64,000 nucleotides of DNA from UBA11891 sp049890035 (lineage in GTDB: Bacteria > Bacteroidota > Bacteroidia > Flavobacteriales > Flavobacteriaceae). Below, in pieces: positions 52,432 through 60,348 of the stretch. Location of the stretch: NCBI GenBank assembly GCA_049890035.1, contig JBMHCG010000039.1, positions 272,296 through 336,295 on the forward strand. Direction: 5' to 3'. The position numbers were made by a program, and so were the translations under genes. Below the pieces are notes generated by a model. The model had not been told where the DNA came from. It searched no databases and saw nothing but the letters and a program-made list of their open reading frames with translations. Every line of letters starts with the position of its first letter. Position 1 is the stretch's first letter.

Positions 52432-54378
52432 ATGATAGCAATCCGTTTTCCCGATCAAAGTATTCGTGAATATGCCGCAGGAACCACTGTAATGCAGGTG
52501 GCACAAAGCATCAGCGAAGGGCTCGCACGCAATGTTATTTCCGCCCAATTCAACCAAAAAACTGTTGAAACAGCAACCCCACTGATGCAGGACGGGGATC
52601 TTAAACTGTTTACATGGAACGACCCCGAAGGACAAACCGCTTTCTGGCATTCCTCGGCTCACTTGCTGGCACAAGCCATTCTAGCGTTGTATCCGCAAGC
52701 CAAATTGACAATTGGACCAGCTATTGAAAACGGTTTTTATTATGACACCGATTTTGGAGCGTCCACCATTACCGAAAAAGATCTGGCAGCACTCGAAAAA
52801 AAATTCTTGGAATTTGCTCGTGAAAAACACACCTTCCACATGCGTTCGGTTTCAAAAGCCGAAGCTTTAGATTTCTACCAAAAAGAAAACAATCCTTATA
52901 AACTCGAGCTGATAGAAAATTTGGAAGATGGCACTATCACTTTCTGTGACCATGCTGATTTTTCTGATCTCTGTCGGGGCGGACATATCCCGCATACTGG
53001 TTTTGTCAAAGCTGTCAAACTACTTAATGTAGCTGGAGCCTACTGGCGTGGTGATGAAAACAAACCCCAACTAACCCGTATCTATGGGATTTCATTTCCC
53101 AAACAAAAAGAATTGACCGCATATCTCCAACGGGTGGAAGAAGCTAAAAAAAGAGACCATCGCAAACTGGGGAAAGAATTGGAACTCTTTACTTTTTCCC
53201 AAAAAGTGGGTCAAGGACTCCCCTTATGGCTCCCCAAAGGAACAGCACTGAGAGAGCGTTTAGAAAATTTTCTAAAAGAAGCCCAACGCAAAGCGGGCTA
53301 TGAACAGGTGATTTCCCCACATATTGGAAATAAGGAGTTGTACGTGACTTCAGGGCATTATGAAAAATATGGCGCTGATAGCTTTCAACCCATCGAAACA
53401 CCTGTTGATGGAGAGACATTCTTGCTAAAACCCATGAATTGTCCCCACCACTGCGAAATATATAATGCCCGCCCATGGAGCTACAGAGAACTACCCAAAC
53501 GCTACGCTGAATTTGGTACCGTTTACCGATACGAACAAAGTGGCGAGTTACATGGCTTAACCCGGGTTCGCGGTTTTACACAAGATGACGCCCATATTTT
53601 TTGTATGCCCGAACAGCTGGATGGTGAATTTAAAAAAGTGATCGACCTGGTCTTGTATGTCTTTGGCTCATTAGGCTTTGAGAATTTTGTAGCCCAAGTG
53701 TCCGTTCGCGATCCCGAAAAACCTGAAAAATATATCGGAAACAGTACCCAGTGGGAATTGGCAGAGTCTGCTATAATCAACGCGACACGAGAAAAGGGGC
53801 TCAACTATGTGATCGAAGAAGGTGAAGCTGCCTTCTACGGTCCCAAACTTGACTTCATGGTACGTGATGCCCTGGGTCGCAAATGGCAATTGGGAACCAT
53901 TCAAGTAGACTACAATCTCCCTGAGCGATTTGACCTCACCTACAAAGGCAGCGACAATGAACTCCACCGACCCGTTATGATTCACCGTGCACCCTTTGGC
54001 AGCATGGAACGCTTTGTTGCTATTTTACTCGAACACACCGCTGGAGACTTCCCGCTCTGGTTGAGTCCACAACAAGTCAGCATCTTGTGCGTGAGTGAGA
54101 AACATGAAAAATACGCGCAGAAAGTTTTAAATATCCTAGAAAATAACGAAATTCGCGCCCTCTTGGACAATCGTAATGAAACCATTGGGAAGAAAATTCG
54201 GGAAGCCGAACTCAATAAAATTCCCTTTATGCTCATTGTGGGCGAACAAGAAGCCGCCAATCAAAATGTGGCGGTACGCAAACATAAAGAAGGAGATCTA
54301 GGAACGCTTACGGTGGAGCAACTCATCGAAAAAGTACAACAAGAAATATCGGAAAGTATTTCTACCTTTAAAGTGTAA
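52432..54378 (+). CDS. thrS: Threonyl-tRNA synthetase
   Basis: A 648-residue class II synthetase. The TGS domain covers residues 1-60, followed by the editing domain (HSSAHLLAQAI with the HxxxH zinc-type motif, later DLCRGGHIPHTG), the catalytic core (MNCPHHC, GTVYRYEQSGELHGLTRVRGF) and the anticodon-binding domain from about residue 540. All parts are present. It leads the thrS-infC-rpmI-rplT translation operon, a widespread bacterial order. Confidence 0.98.
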   Translation: MIAIRFPDQSIREYAAGTTVMQVAQSISEGLARNVISAQFNQKTVETATPLMQDGDLKLFTWNDPEGQTAFWHSSAHLLAQAILALYPQAKLTIGPAIENGFYYDTDFGASTITEKDLAALEKKFLEFAREKHTFHMRSVSKAEALDFYQKENNPYKLELIENLEDGTITFCDHADFSDLCRGGHIPHTGFVKAVKLLNVAGAYWRGDENKPQLTRIYGISFPKQKELTAYLQRVEEAKKRDHRKLGKELELFTFSQKVGQGLPLWLPKGTALRERLENFLKEAQRKAGYEQVISPHIGNKELYVTSGHYEKYGADSFQPIETPVDGETFLLKPMNCPHHCEIYNARPWSYRELPKRYAEFGTVYRYEQSGELHGLTRVRGFTQDDAHIFCMPEQLDGEFKKVIDLVLYVFGSLGFENFVAQVSVRDPEKPEKYIGNSTQWELAESAIINATREKGLNYVIEEGEAAFYGPKLDFMVRDALGRKWQLGTIQVDYNLPERFDLTYKGSDNELHRPVMIHRAPFGSMERFVAILLEHTAGDFPLWLSPQQVSILCVSEKHEKYAQKVLNILENNEIRALLDNRNETIGKKIREAELNKIPFMLIVGEQEAANQNVAVRKHKEGDLGTLTVEQLIEKVQQEISESISTFKV

Positions 54379-54395
54379 TTTTAAAATATTGAGTC

Positions 54396-54947
54396 ATAGC
54401 AATACGTAGAAGAAGAACAAACCGACCCGGCCGCGTTATCAAAGAAGATCCGCACCGGATTAATGAAAAAATCACCGCTCACGAAGTTCGTTTAGTAGGT
54501 GACAACGTTGATGTCGGAGTTTACAAACTTAATAAAGCCCTTGCTGTGGCCCGGGAAATGGAACTTGATTTGGTAGAAATCTCTCCCAAAGCAGTGCCCC
54601 CCGTTTGTAAAATTTTAGAGTATAAAAAGTTTTTATACGAACAGAAAAAAAGAGACAAAGCCCTAAAGTCCAAAGCCACCAAAGTCATTATCAAAGAAAT
54701 TCGCTTTGGTCCGCAAACTGATGAACATGACTACGAATTCAAAAAAAAGCATGCCATCAAATTTTTAACAGAAGGAGCCAAATTGAAAGCTTTTGTTTTT
54801 TTCAAAGGACGATCCATTGTCTTTAAAGAACAAGGTCAAATCCTTTTACTCCGATTGGCGCAGGACTTAGAAGAATATGGAAAGGTAGAACAACTACCTA
54901 AATTAGAAGGGAAGCGAATGATTATGTTCATTGCACCCAAAAAATAA
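54396..54947 (+). CDS. infC: Translation initiation factor IF-3 (starts on AUA)
   Basis: A 183-residue IF-3, which binds the 30S subunit and checks start-codon pairing. Conserved N-domain sequence is already present from 54405 (RRRTNRPGRVIKEDPHRINE), and an in-frame TGA lies at 54390. No ATG, GTG or TTG exists between the TGA and this conserved sequence, so the start must be ATA at 54396 (IAIRRRT; second choice ATA at 54402). The GTG at 54546 would remove the first 50 residues of the N-domain. A non-canonical start (AUU in E. coli) is the basis of infC autoregulation. Confidence 0.93.
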   Translation: MAIRRRRTNRPGRVIKEDPHRINEKITAHEVRLVGDNVDVGVYKLNKALAVAREMELDLVEISPKAVPPVCKILEYKKFLYEQKKRDKALKSKATKVIIKEIRFGPQTDEHDYEFKKKHAIKFLTEGAKLKAFVFFKGRSIVFKEQGQILLLRLAQDLEEYGKVEQLPKLEGKRMIMFIAPKK

Positions 54948-54976
54948 GAACGAGTAGTAATCAATTATAGAACATC

Positions 54977-55174
54977 ATGCCAAAGATGAAAACCAAATCC
55001 AGTGCCAAAAAGCGTTTCAAGCTGACAGGCTCTGGTAAAATCAAGAGAAAGCATGCGTTCAAAAGTCACATCTTGACCAAAAAATCTAAAAAGCGTAAGC
55101 TAAAACTCACGCATTCAGGATTGGTTCATGACAGCGACGTGAACAGCATCAAAGAACAATTGCGATTGAAATAA
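54977..55174 (+). CDS. rpmI: 50S ribosomal protein L35
   Basis: A 65-residue, highly basic ribosomal protein. The start MPKMKTKSSAKKRFKLTGSG and the internal KHAFKSHILTKKSKKRKL are the family signatures. It lies between infC and rplT as in most bacteria. Confidence 0.97.
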   Translation: MPKMKTKSSAKKRFKLTGSGKIKRKHAFKSHILTKKSKKRKLKLTHSGLVHDSDVNSIKEQLRLK

Positions 55175-55209
55175 AATTGCAACGGTTACACTATTGTTAA
55201 ACCCTGGTA

Positions 55210-55242
55210 AGTGGCTCCATAAAGTGTCAGCGAACCGCCACT
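55210..55242 (+). promoter_or_regulatory. Possible structured leader before rplT
   Basis: In the 87-base gap between rpmI and rplT, AGTGGC (55210-55215) pairs with GCCACT (55237-55242) across 21 bases. It could be an autoregulatory or processing hairpin. Evidence is base complementarity only. Confidence 0.35.
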
Positions 55243-55261
55243 ATCAAAAAAATGTAAAGAA

Positions 55262-55606
55262 ATGCCAAGATCAGTAAACTCTGTCGCCTCGAGAGCGCGA
55301 CGTAAAAAAGTGCTAAAACTAGCCAAAGGCTACTTCGGACGCCGAAAAAATGTCTGGACAGTAGCCAAAAATGCAGTAGACAAAGCCATGAGCTATGCCT
55401 ACCGTGACCGCCGTGTCAAAAAACGTAATTTCCGTGCCTTATGGATTGCTCGCATCAATGCCGGAGCCCGAATACACGGAATGTCTTACAGCCAGTTCAT
55501 GGGGAAAATAAAAGCCCATAACATCGACCTCAACCGAAAGGTATTGGCCGATCTGGCAATGAACCATCCCGAAGCTTTTAAAGCCATCGTGGATAAAATT
55601 CAATAA
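55262..55606 (+). CDS. rplT: 50S ribosomal protein L20
   Basis: A 114-residue 23S rRNA-binding protein required early in 50S assembly. MPRSVNSVASRARRKKVLKL at the start, YFGRRKNVWTVAKNAV and LWIARINAGARIHGMSYS are family signatures. L20 represses its own operon in E. coli by binding mRNA. The hairpin in the gap upstream could play such a role, but this is inference. Terminator follows. Confidence 0.98.
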   Translation: MPRSVNSVASRARRKKVLKLAKGYFGRRKNVWTVAKNAVDKAMSYAYRDRRVKKRNFRALWIARINAGARIHGMSYSQFMGKIKAHNIDLNRKVLADLAMNHPEAFKAIVDKIQ

Positions 55607-55628
55607 AATTTTTTTCAACTACTCGTAC

Positions 55629-55653
55629 AAAACCTGCCTCGGCAGGTTTTTTT
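55629..55653 (+). terminator. Intrinsic terminator after rplT
   Basis: AAAACCTGCC / GGCAGGTTTT around a short TC-centred loop (55629-55650), then T residues. It ends the thrS operon. Confidence 0.88.
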
Positions 55654-55663
55654 ATTTTTAACT

Positions 55664-56026
55664 ATGCAAAACATACTCTATCACAACAACCGTTGTCGCA
55701 AGTCAAGAGAAGCCCTTGACTATTTGCGGGAAAAGGGCCTGGAACCCACTGTAATCGAATACCTCAAAACCCCACTGACTGCCTCTCAATGGCAAGAGGT
55801 TTTTACATCGATAGGAAAAAAACCTTCAGAAATGGTTCGGACACAAGAAGCGTTGTGGAAGGAAAACTATAAAGGAAAAAAAATTTCCGAGATAGCCTTA
55901 CTCGATATACTAACGGATCATCCCAAACTGATCGAGCGGCCAATTTATCAGCAAAATAACCGTGGTGTACTAGCACGACCCATTGAGAACTTGATTGATT
56001 TTTTGAAAAAAAGCCAGACCGATTAA
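55664..56026 (+). CDS. ArsC/Spx-family thioredoxin-fold protein (arsenate reductase-like)
   Basis: A 120-residue ArsC-family protein. The active-site cysteine is Cys11 in NNRCRKSR, and RPIYQQNNRGVLARP near the C-terminus supplies the expected arginine motif (RP...R). Housekeeping copies of this family often lack arsenate genes nearby, as here, so glutaredoxin-like or other reductase activity is equally possible. It follows the rplT terminator. Confidence 0.85.
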   Translation: MQNILYHNNRCRKSREALDYLREKGLEPTVIEYLKTPLTASQWQEVFTSIGKKPSEMVRTQEALWKENYKGKKISEIALLDILTDHPKLIERPIYQQNNRGVLARPIENLIDFLKKSQTD

Positions 56027-56069
56027 ACCTTTTCAAGACGAACAAGTCCAATGTAAAAACCATTCCTTC

Positions 56070-56609
56070 TTGACCGAAACCGAGCTTCTCGCCTTACTGC
56101 GTAACCCTCATACCAAAACAAGAGGATTTACGTTGCTGTTCGACCAGTATAAGGAAAGACTGTACCACCATATTCGCACTATCATTCCCTCCCATGAAGC
56201 GACCGATGATGTGCTTCAAAACACATTTATTAAAATCTATCGACATGTGGACCGCTTTGAAGGGAAAAGTAAATTGTATACCTGGTTGTATCGTATCGCA
56301 ACCAACGAAGCCCTAAGTTATCTAAAAAAAGAAGCATCACACCAGCAATGCACCATCGACTCCGTACGTGAAAACAAGTTTCAACAACTCCAGGCAAGTT
56401 CTTATTTCGATGCATCAGCAGCAGAAAAAAAATTACAGGATGCCCTAGATCGATTGCCACACCGGCAAGCACTTGTATTTTCATTACACTACGAACAAAA
56501 CCTCAAACTCAAAGAAATTGCCGTAATTTTAGAGACTTCACTGGGTAATGTCAAAGCCCTTCACCACCTGGCCCAGAAAAAAATAAAAGAAATTTTAAAA
56601 CAATTTTAA
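56070..56609 (+). CDS. ECF-type RNA polymerase sigma factor (locus 2)
   Basis: A 179-residue ECF sigma factor. Region 2 is FDQYKERLYHHIRTIIPSHEATDDVLQNTFIKIY with YTWLYRIATNEAL. Region 4 is HYEQNLKLKEIAVILETSLGNVKALHHLAQKKI. The start is a TTG at 56070; an in-frame ATG would remove region 2. It heads a set of four same-strand genes: sigma, anti-sigma candidate, periplasmic helical protein, outer-membrane barrel. Family is certain; signal unknown. Confidence 0.92.
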   Translation: MTETELLALLRNPHTKTRGFTLLFDQYKERLYHHIRTIIPSHEATDDVLQNTFIKIYRHVDRFEGKSKLYTWLYRIATNEALSYLKKEASHQQCTIDSVRENKFQQLQASSYFDASAAEKKLQDALDRLPHRQALVFSLHYEQNLKLKEIAVILETSLGNVKALHHLAQKKIKEILKQF

Positions 56610-56640
56610 ACCTTTTTTCAATTCAACTATCTAAACAACA

Positions 56641-57060
56641 GTGAAAAGAGACAAAACCATTAAAAGAAGCCCTCTCCCCCAGCCCTATTTGAAAGATTTG
56701 GAAAATAGGGTCTTTGGTGCTTTGGCAATCACCCCCGAACGCCCGAAGAGCCGATCACTATCCAGTCCTACTCCTGTATGGTCCATTGCTGCTTCATTTT
56801 TAGTTATGATGGGTAGTTATTTTTACTTCAAAACAAATACCGAACTTGAATTACAAGACCTTGAATCAGCGCAAATAGCCGACTATCTGTCCTACGATTA
56901 CGAAGCCAGCATTTTTCTGGACAACCAGCTTGGAACTTTAGAAGACCCTTTTATCTTGGAAAATACCCAGGATGATTTTGACAGCGAAACGCTAACAACC
57001 TACTTCAATAACGACACCGCAGCCTATTGGATAAACGAAATGAATGAAAATGAAAAATAA
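56641..57060 (+). CDS. Putative membrane-anchored anti-sigma factor (locus 2)
   Basis: A 139-residue protein starting at GTG 56641. The short cytosolic part (about 45 residues, with LPQPYLKDLENRVFGAL) precedes one membrane helix at about residues 46-63, and an acidic, Asp/Glu-rich extracytoplasmic domain follows. Position directly after the sigma gene and topology suggest an anti-sigma factor. No named domain was recognised. Confidence 0.68.
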   Translation: MKRDKTIKRSPLPQPYLKDLENRVFGALAITPERPKSRSLSSPTPVWSIAASFLVMMGSYFYFKTNTELELQDLESAQIADYLSYDYEASIFLDNQLGTLEDPFILENTQDDFDSETLTTYFNNDTAAYWINEMNENEK

Positions 57061-57520
57061 GAAAGTCATATTGTTATTTAGTTTGCTCTTCGTGTGCAGC
57101 GCCACGCTAAAAGCACAGCATAAAAAAGATGCCCACAAACATCATGAAAAAGTGAAGGCATACCAGGTTTCATTTCTAACGAAAGAGTTGGAACTCGAAG
57201 TGGCCGAAGCCGAGAAATTTTGGCCCCTTTTTCGAGAGTACGACCAGCTGAGAGATGCCATGCGAAAAGCCTACTATCAAAGACACAAACGCATGGAAGA
57301 CAGCTTGGATTTTTTGACCGAAGCCAATGCCGCAGCACTCTTGGATAACCAACATCAAGCCGAATTGGACATGCTCCACCAAAAAAATGCTAAACTCATT
57401 GCCATTGAACAAGTCATCGGCGCTAAAAAAACCCTGCAATTACTGCACTTAGAACACCGCTTCAGGAAAGAACTATTAAACAAAATGCGTAAAAAAAACC
57501 CCGAGAAAAAGAAAAATTAA
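57044..57520 (+). CDS. Periplasmic helical protein, CpxP/Spy-like
   Basis: A 158-residue exported protein. The signal peptide (VILLFSLLFVCSATLKAQ) is followed by a His/Lys-rich start (HKKDAHKHHEK) and then long charged helices (FLTKELELEVAEAEKFWPLFREYDQ, a pattern resembling LTxxQ-type Spy repeats). It overlaps the anti-sigma gene by 17 bases. By analogy with CpxP it could sense misfolded envelope proteins and modulate the anti-sigma factor. This is inference from fold type and position. Confidence 0.65.
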   Translation: MKMKNKKVILLFSLLFVCSATLKAQHKKDAHKHHEKVKAYQVSFLTKELELEVAEAEKFWPLFREYDQLRDAMRKAYYQRHKRMEDSLDFLTEANAAALLDNQHQAELDMLHQKNAKLIAIEQVIGAKKTLQLLHLEHRFRKELLNKMRKKNPEKKKN

Positions 57521-57567
57521 CACCCTACAAAAACGCTATATCACCATAGATATACCTTAAAAAAACT

Positions 57568-60051
57568 ATGAAAATGAAATTTGTTTTATCCCTGGTGATA
57601 CTAGGGATCAGCCTAAGTTATGGCCAACGCCCTGGCGGGCCACCCGCTAAAGTAAGTCTTTCAGGAACCGTAATTGATCAGGAAACAGGACAGCCCCTCG
57701 AATACGCCACTATCACCCTAAAAAACAATCGCCGTCCAGATTTTTTACAAGGGGGTATTACGGATGCCCAAGGTAAATTTAGCGTAGAAATTTTCCCTGG
57801 AAAATACGCTATCGCCATTGAGTACATCAGTTTTGAAACCTATACCCAAGATGAGATGCTGATCCGGAACAGTCAGGATCTGGGAACTATTGAACTCAAT
57901 ATTGCAGTCAACAGCCTGGAAGAAGTTGAACTGGTTGGGGAACAAACACAAGTTGAAATTCGACTCGATAAACGCATCTACAATGTCGGGAAAGACATCA
58001 CAGTCCGCGGTGGAAGTGTGGCTGATGTGTTGGGCAATGTCCCCTCCGTTTCTGTTGATGTGGAAGGAAATGTAGCCTTGAGAGGAAATGACAATGTTCG
58101 GATTTTAATCAATGGAAAACCTTCTGGTTTGGTTGGTCTATCCGGACCTCAAGGACTTCGACAATTGCCGGCTGAATCTATCGAAAAAGTGGAAGTAATT
58201 ACATCTCCCTCTGCCCGATATGATGCTGAAGGTACCGGTGGAATCCTTAATATCATTCTCAAAAAACAAGAACTACAGGGGCTTAATGGTAACTTCGCTT
58301 TTAATGGCGGTGTACCCGAAACTTATCGCGGTACCGCTACACTCAATTGGCGAACCAATAAAGTCAATTTTTTCACCACCAATACATTAGGTAAAAATAG
58401 CTCCATTGGAAATTCGTCTACTGACAACGAATACTACAATGGAGATGATCCCAGCACCTACTTATTCGAGCGTTCCAAAACAACGCGAAGTCGTAACGCA
58501 CTTTTTTCATCTCTGGGTATGGAATACTACATCGATGACAGCAGTAGCATAACCCTAAGTGGTTTTTACCGTGATAATGACGGGAACAATGAAGGGGACA
58601 ATAAAATCGATGAAGTAGATGCACAAGATCGTATAATCACCGCCAATCAAAGATTACAAGACGAAAACGAACTTGACAGATCCTACCAATTAACGGGTTT
58701 GTACGAAAAAAAATTCAATGACAAAGGGCATGAACTAAGTGCCACCTATCAATATGAAGAAAGCAATGAAGACGAAGTGGCAGACATCATCAGTCAGCAA
58801 TTGCAACCCAGCTTCCGATTAAATGACAGTGAAAAAGTCAGTACCCTAGAATCACAAAAGCGTATACTAGCCCAGATAGACTACGTTTATCCCATCAACG
58901 AAAATACACAAATTGAACTGGGGTATAGGGGAACTTTCAATACCCTTGAAACAGATTATGAAGTCGCTTTTATTCAAAATGGAAACGCCATAATCGATGA
59001 GAATTTATCCAATCTATTGATATACAAAGAATTTGTCAATGCCGCCTATGCGCAGTTTGGCCAAAAAAAAGAGGCATTTTCGTTTTTACTAGGATTGCGC
59101 ATGGAAGATTCTAATATCGTGATCGACCAGCGTACGACTAATGACTACAATAACAAACGATACACCAACTGGTTTCCAACGGTAAACTTATCATGGGAAT
59201 TTAGCGAAAGAGAAAATATAACCTTGGGTTATGCCCGTCGGATTCGCAGGCCCCGATCCCGCTTTCTCAATCCTTTCCCGTCTCGGAATAGTATCACCAA
59301 TGTATTCCAGGGAGACCCCGACCTTGACCCAACCTTTACGGGAAGTTTTGATTTGGGTTATCTTAAAAGAATGGATAAAGTAACAATCAACAGTTCGGTC
59401 TACTATCAGCAATCAACCAATAACTTCACTTTTATTAGTGAAGATACGGGAGAGACCGCAATTTTGAGTGGTGATCCCAACGATCCTGATTCAGAAGTAG
59501 TTTACGTACCCGTTCTGCGAAGAGGGCCCATTAACTTGGCCACCAACAAGCGGATCGGTGGAGAAGTGAATGTCACTTATACACCATCCCGTAAAATTCG
59601 TCTTAATGGAAATTTCAATCTTTTCTCGAGTGAAACCATAGGGACCTACAAGGGTATTGTTTTGGATGCCCAAAATATCAGCTGGTCATCCCGCTTGATC
59701 ACCAGTATTAATTTTGGTAAAGGACTCAGCTGGCAAAACCAGCTATTTTTACGCGGACCAAGAGTTACCGCGCAATCGAAAAGTAAACCTTTTGGTGGAC
59801 TGTCAACTGCTATCAACAAAGATGTACTCAAAGACAAAGGCACCCTTTCCTTTCGAATCAGTGATGTATTCAACACCCAAAGATTTCGAAGTGAAACCTT
59901 TACCGAAACCTTTTTCAGTAATTCTGAGTTTCAATGGAGACAGCCTTCCTATATTGCTACGTTTACCTATCGTTTGAATCAAAAGAAAAACCAACGTGGC
60001 CGGCGTGGCAACTATGACCGCGGCGGAGGCGGTGAAGAATTTGGATTTTAA
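57568..60051 (+). CDS. Outer-membrane beta-barrel protein with carboxypeptidase-regulatory domain
   Basis: An 827-residue outer-membrane protein of the TonB-receptor-like family. A signal peptide (1-19) precedes a carboxypeptidase D regulatory-like domain (about 30-110: GTVIDQETGQPLEYATITL). A plug-like domain follows (130-230, with PSARYDAEGTGGILNIILKK), then beta-strands to the end. The C-terminus has a Gly/Arg tail (RGRRGNYDRGGGG) before the final aromatic residue. It is a possible main target of the locus-2 sigma factor. No TonB box or SusD partner was found. Confidence 0.88.
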   Translation: MKMKFVLSLVILGISLSYGQRPGGPPAKVSLSGTVIDQETGQPLEYATITLKNNRRPDFLQGGITDAQGKFSVEIFPGKYAIAIEYISFETYTQDEMLIRNSQDLGTIELNIAVNSLEEVELVGEQTQVEIRLDKRIYNVGKDITVRGGSVADVLGNVPSVSVDVEGNVALRGNDNVRILINGKPSGLVGLSGPQGLRQLPAESIEKVEVITSPSARYDAEGTGGILNIILKKQELQGLNGNFAFNGGVPETYRGTATLNWRTNKVNFFTTNTLGKNSSIGNSSTDNEYYNGDDPSTYLFERSKTTRSRNALFSSLGMEYYIDDSSSITLSGFYRDNDGNNEGDNKIDEVDAQDRIITANQRLQDENELDRSYQLTGLYEKKFNDKGHELSATYQYEESNEDEVADIISQQLQPSFRLNDSEKVSTLESQKRILAQIDYVYPINENTQIELGYRGTFNTLETDYEVAFIQNGNAIIDENLSNLLIYKEFVNAAYAQFGQKKEAFSFLLGLRMEDSNIVIDQRTTNDYNNKRYTNWFPTVNLSWEFSERENITLGYARRIRRPRSRFLNPFPSRNSITNVFQGDPDLDPTFTGSFDLGYLKRMDKVTINSSVYYQQSTNNFTFISEDTGETAILSGDPNDPDSEVVYVPVLRRGPINLATNKRIGGEVNVTYTPSRKIRLNGNFNLFSSETIGTYKGIVLDAQNISWSSRLITSINFGKGLSWQNQLFLRGPRVTAQSKSKPFGGLSTAINKDVLKDKGTLSFRISDVFNTQRFRSETFTETFFSNSEFQWRQPSYIATFTYRLNQKKNQRGRRGNYDRGGGGEEFGF

Positions 60052-60057
60052 CCCACA

Positions 60058-60090
60058 AAAAAAGCGTCTGTTTTCAGACGCTTTTTTTTA
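60058..60090. terminator. Bidirectional intrinsic terminator
   Basis: Stem AAAGCGTCTG / CAGACGCTTT (60061-60070 and 60075-60084) with a TTTT loop. It has A residues before and T residues after, so it can stop both the barrel gene and the convergent short gene. Confidence 0.92.
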
Positions 60091-60255
60091 TTCGGTTTGC
60101 TTTTTCTCGGCGCGCCATTCGTCAAAACGCTCTTTGACTGCACCAAACAACCAGTAAGGGATAACGAAAGTGAGTAAAAAAATCATCAGCCAAAAGCCAA
60201 TGGTTAATATGCTTAAGAAAGCAAGAAAACCTAAATATTGGTCAAATTCAAACAT
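60088..60255 (-). CDS. 55-residue membrane protein
   Basis: An open frame from the ATG at 60255 to a TAA at 60088. The product is MFEFDQYLGFLAFLSILTIG followed by a second hydrophobic stretch (FWLMIFLLTFVIPYWLFGAV) and a charged C-terminal tail (KERFDEWRAEKKQTE). The two membrane helices plus amphipathic tail, a terminator right at its end and a codon pattern like its neighbours support a real gene. No family recognised. It is convergent with the barrel gene and divergent from fumC. Confidence 0.75.
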   Translation of the reverse strand: MFEFDQYLGFLAFLSILTIGFWLMIFLLTFVIPYWLFGAVKERFDEWRAEKKQTE

Positions 60256-60287
60256 ATCCGTTGTTTGGTGTAAAAATACAACTAAAA

Positions 60288-60320
60288 TTGAAATCGTTAG
60301 AGCAATGAATTATATTTTTG
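60288..60320 (+). promoter_or_regulatory. fumC promoter (TTG-N22-TATTTTTG)
   Basis: TTG at 60288-60290 and TATTTTTG at 60313-60320, spacer 22 bases. The fumC ATG is 28 bases downstream. Confidence 0.72.
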
Positions 60321-60348
60321 TGTAGCTATTAACCAACAGAAGAAAAGC

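Noticed and set aside
54546..54947. Short infC starting at GTG 54546
   Set aside because: It would delete the first 50 residues of the N-terminal domain of IF-3, which is clearly encoded upstream in the same frame without a stop.
55664..56026. Arsenic resistance gene
   Set aside because: ArsC-like fold only. No arsB, acr3 or arsR is present, and single housekeeping copies are common.
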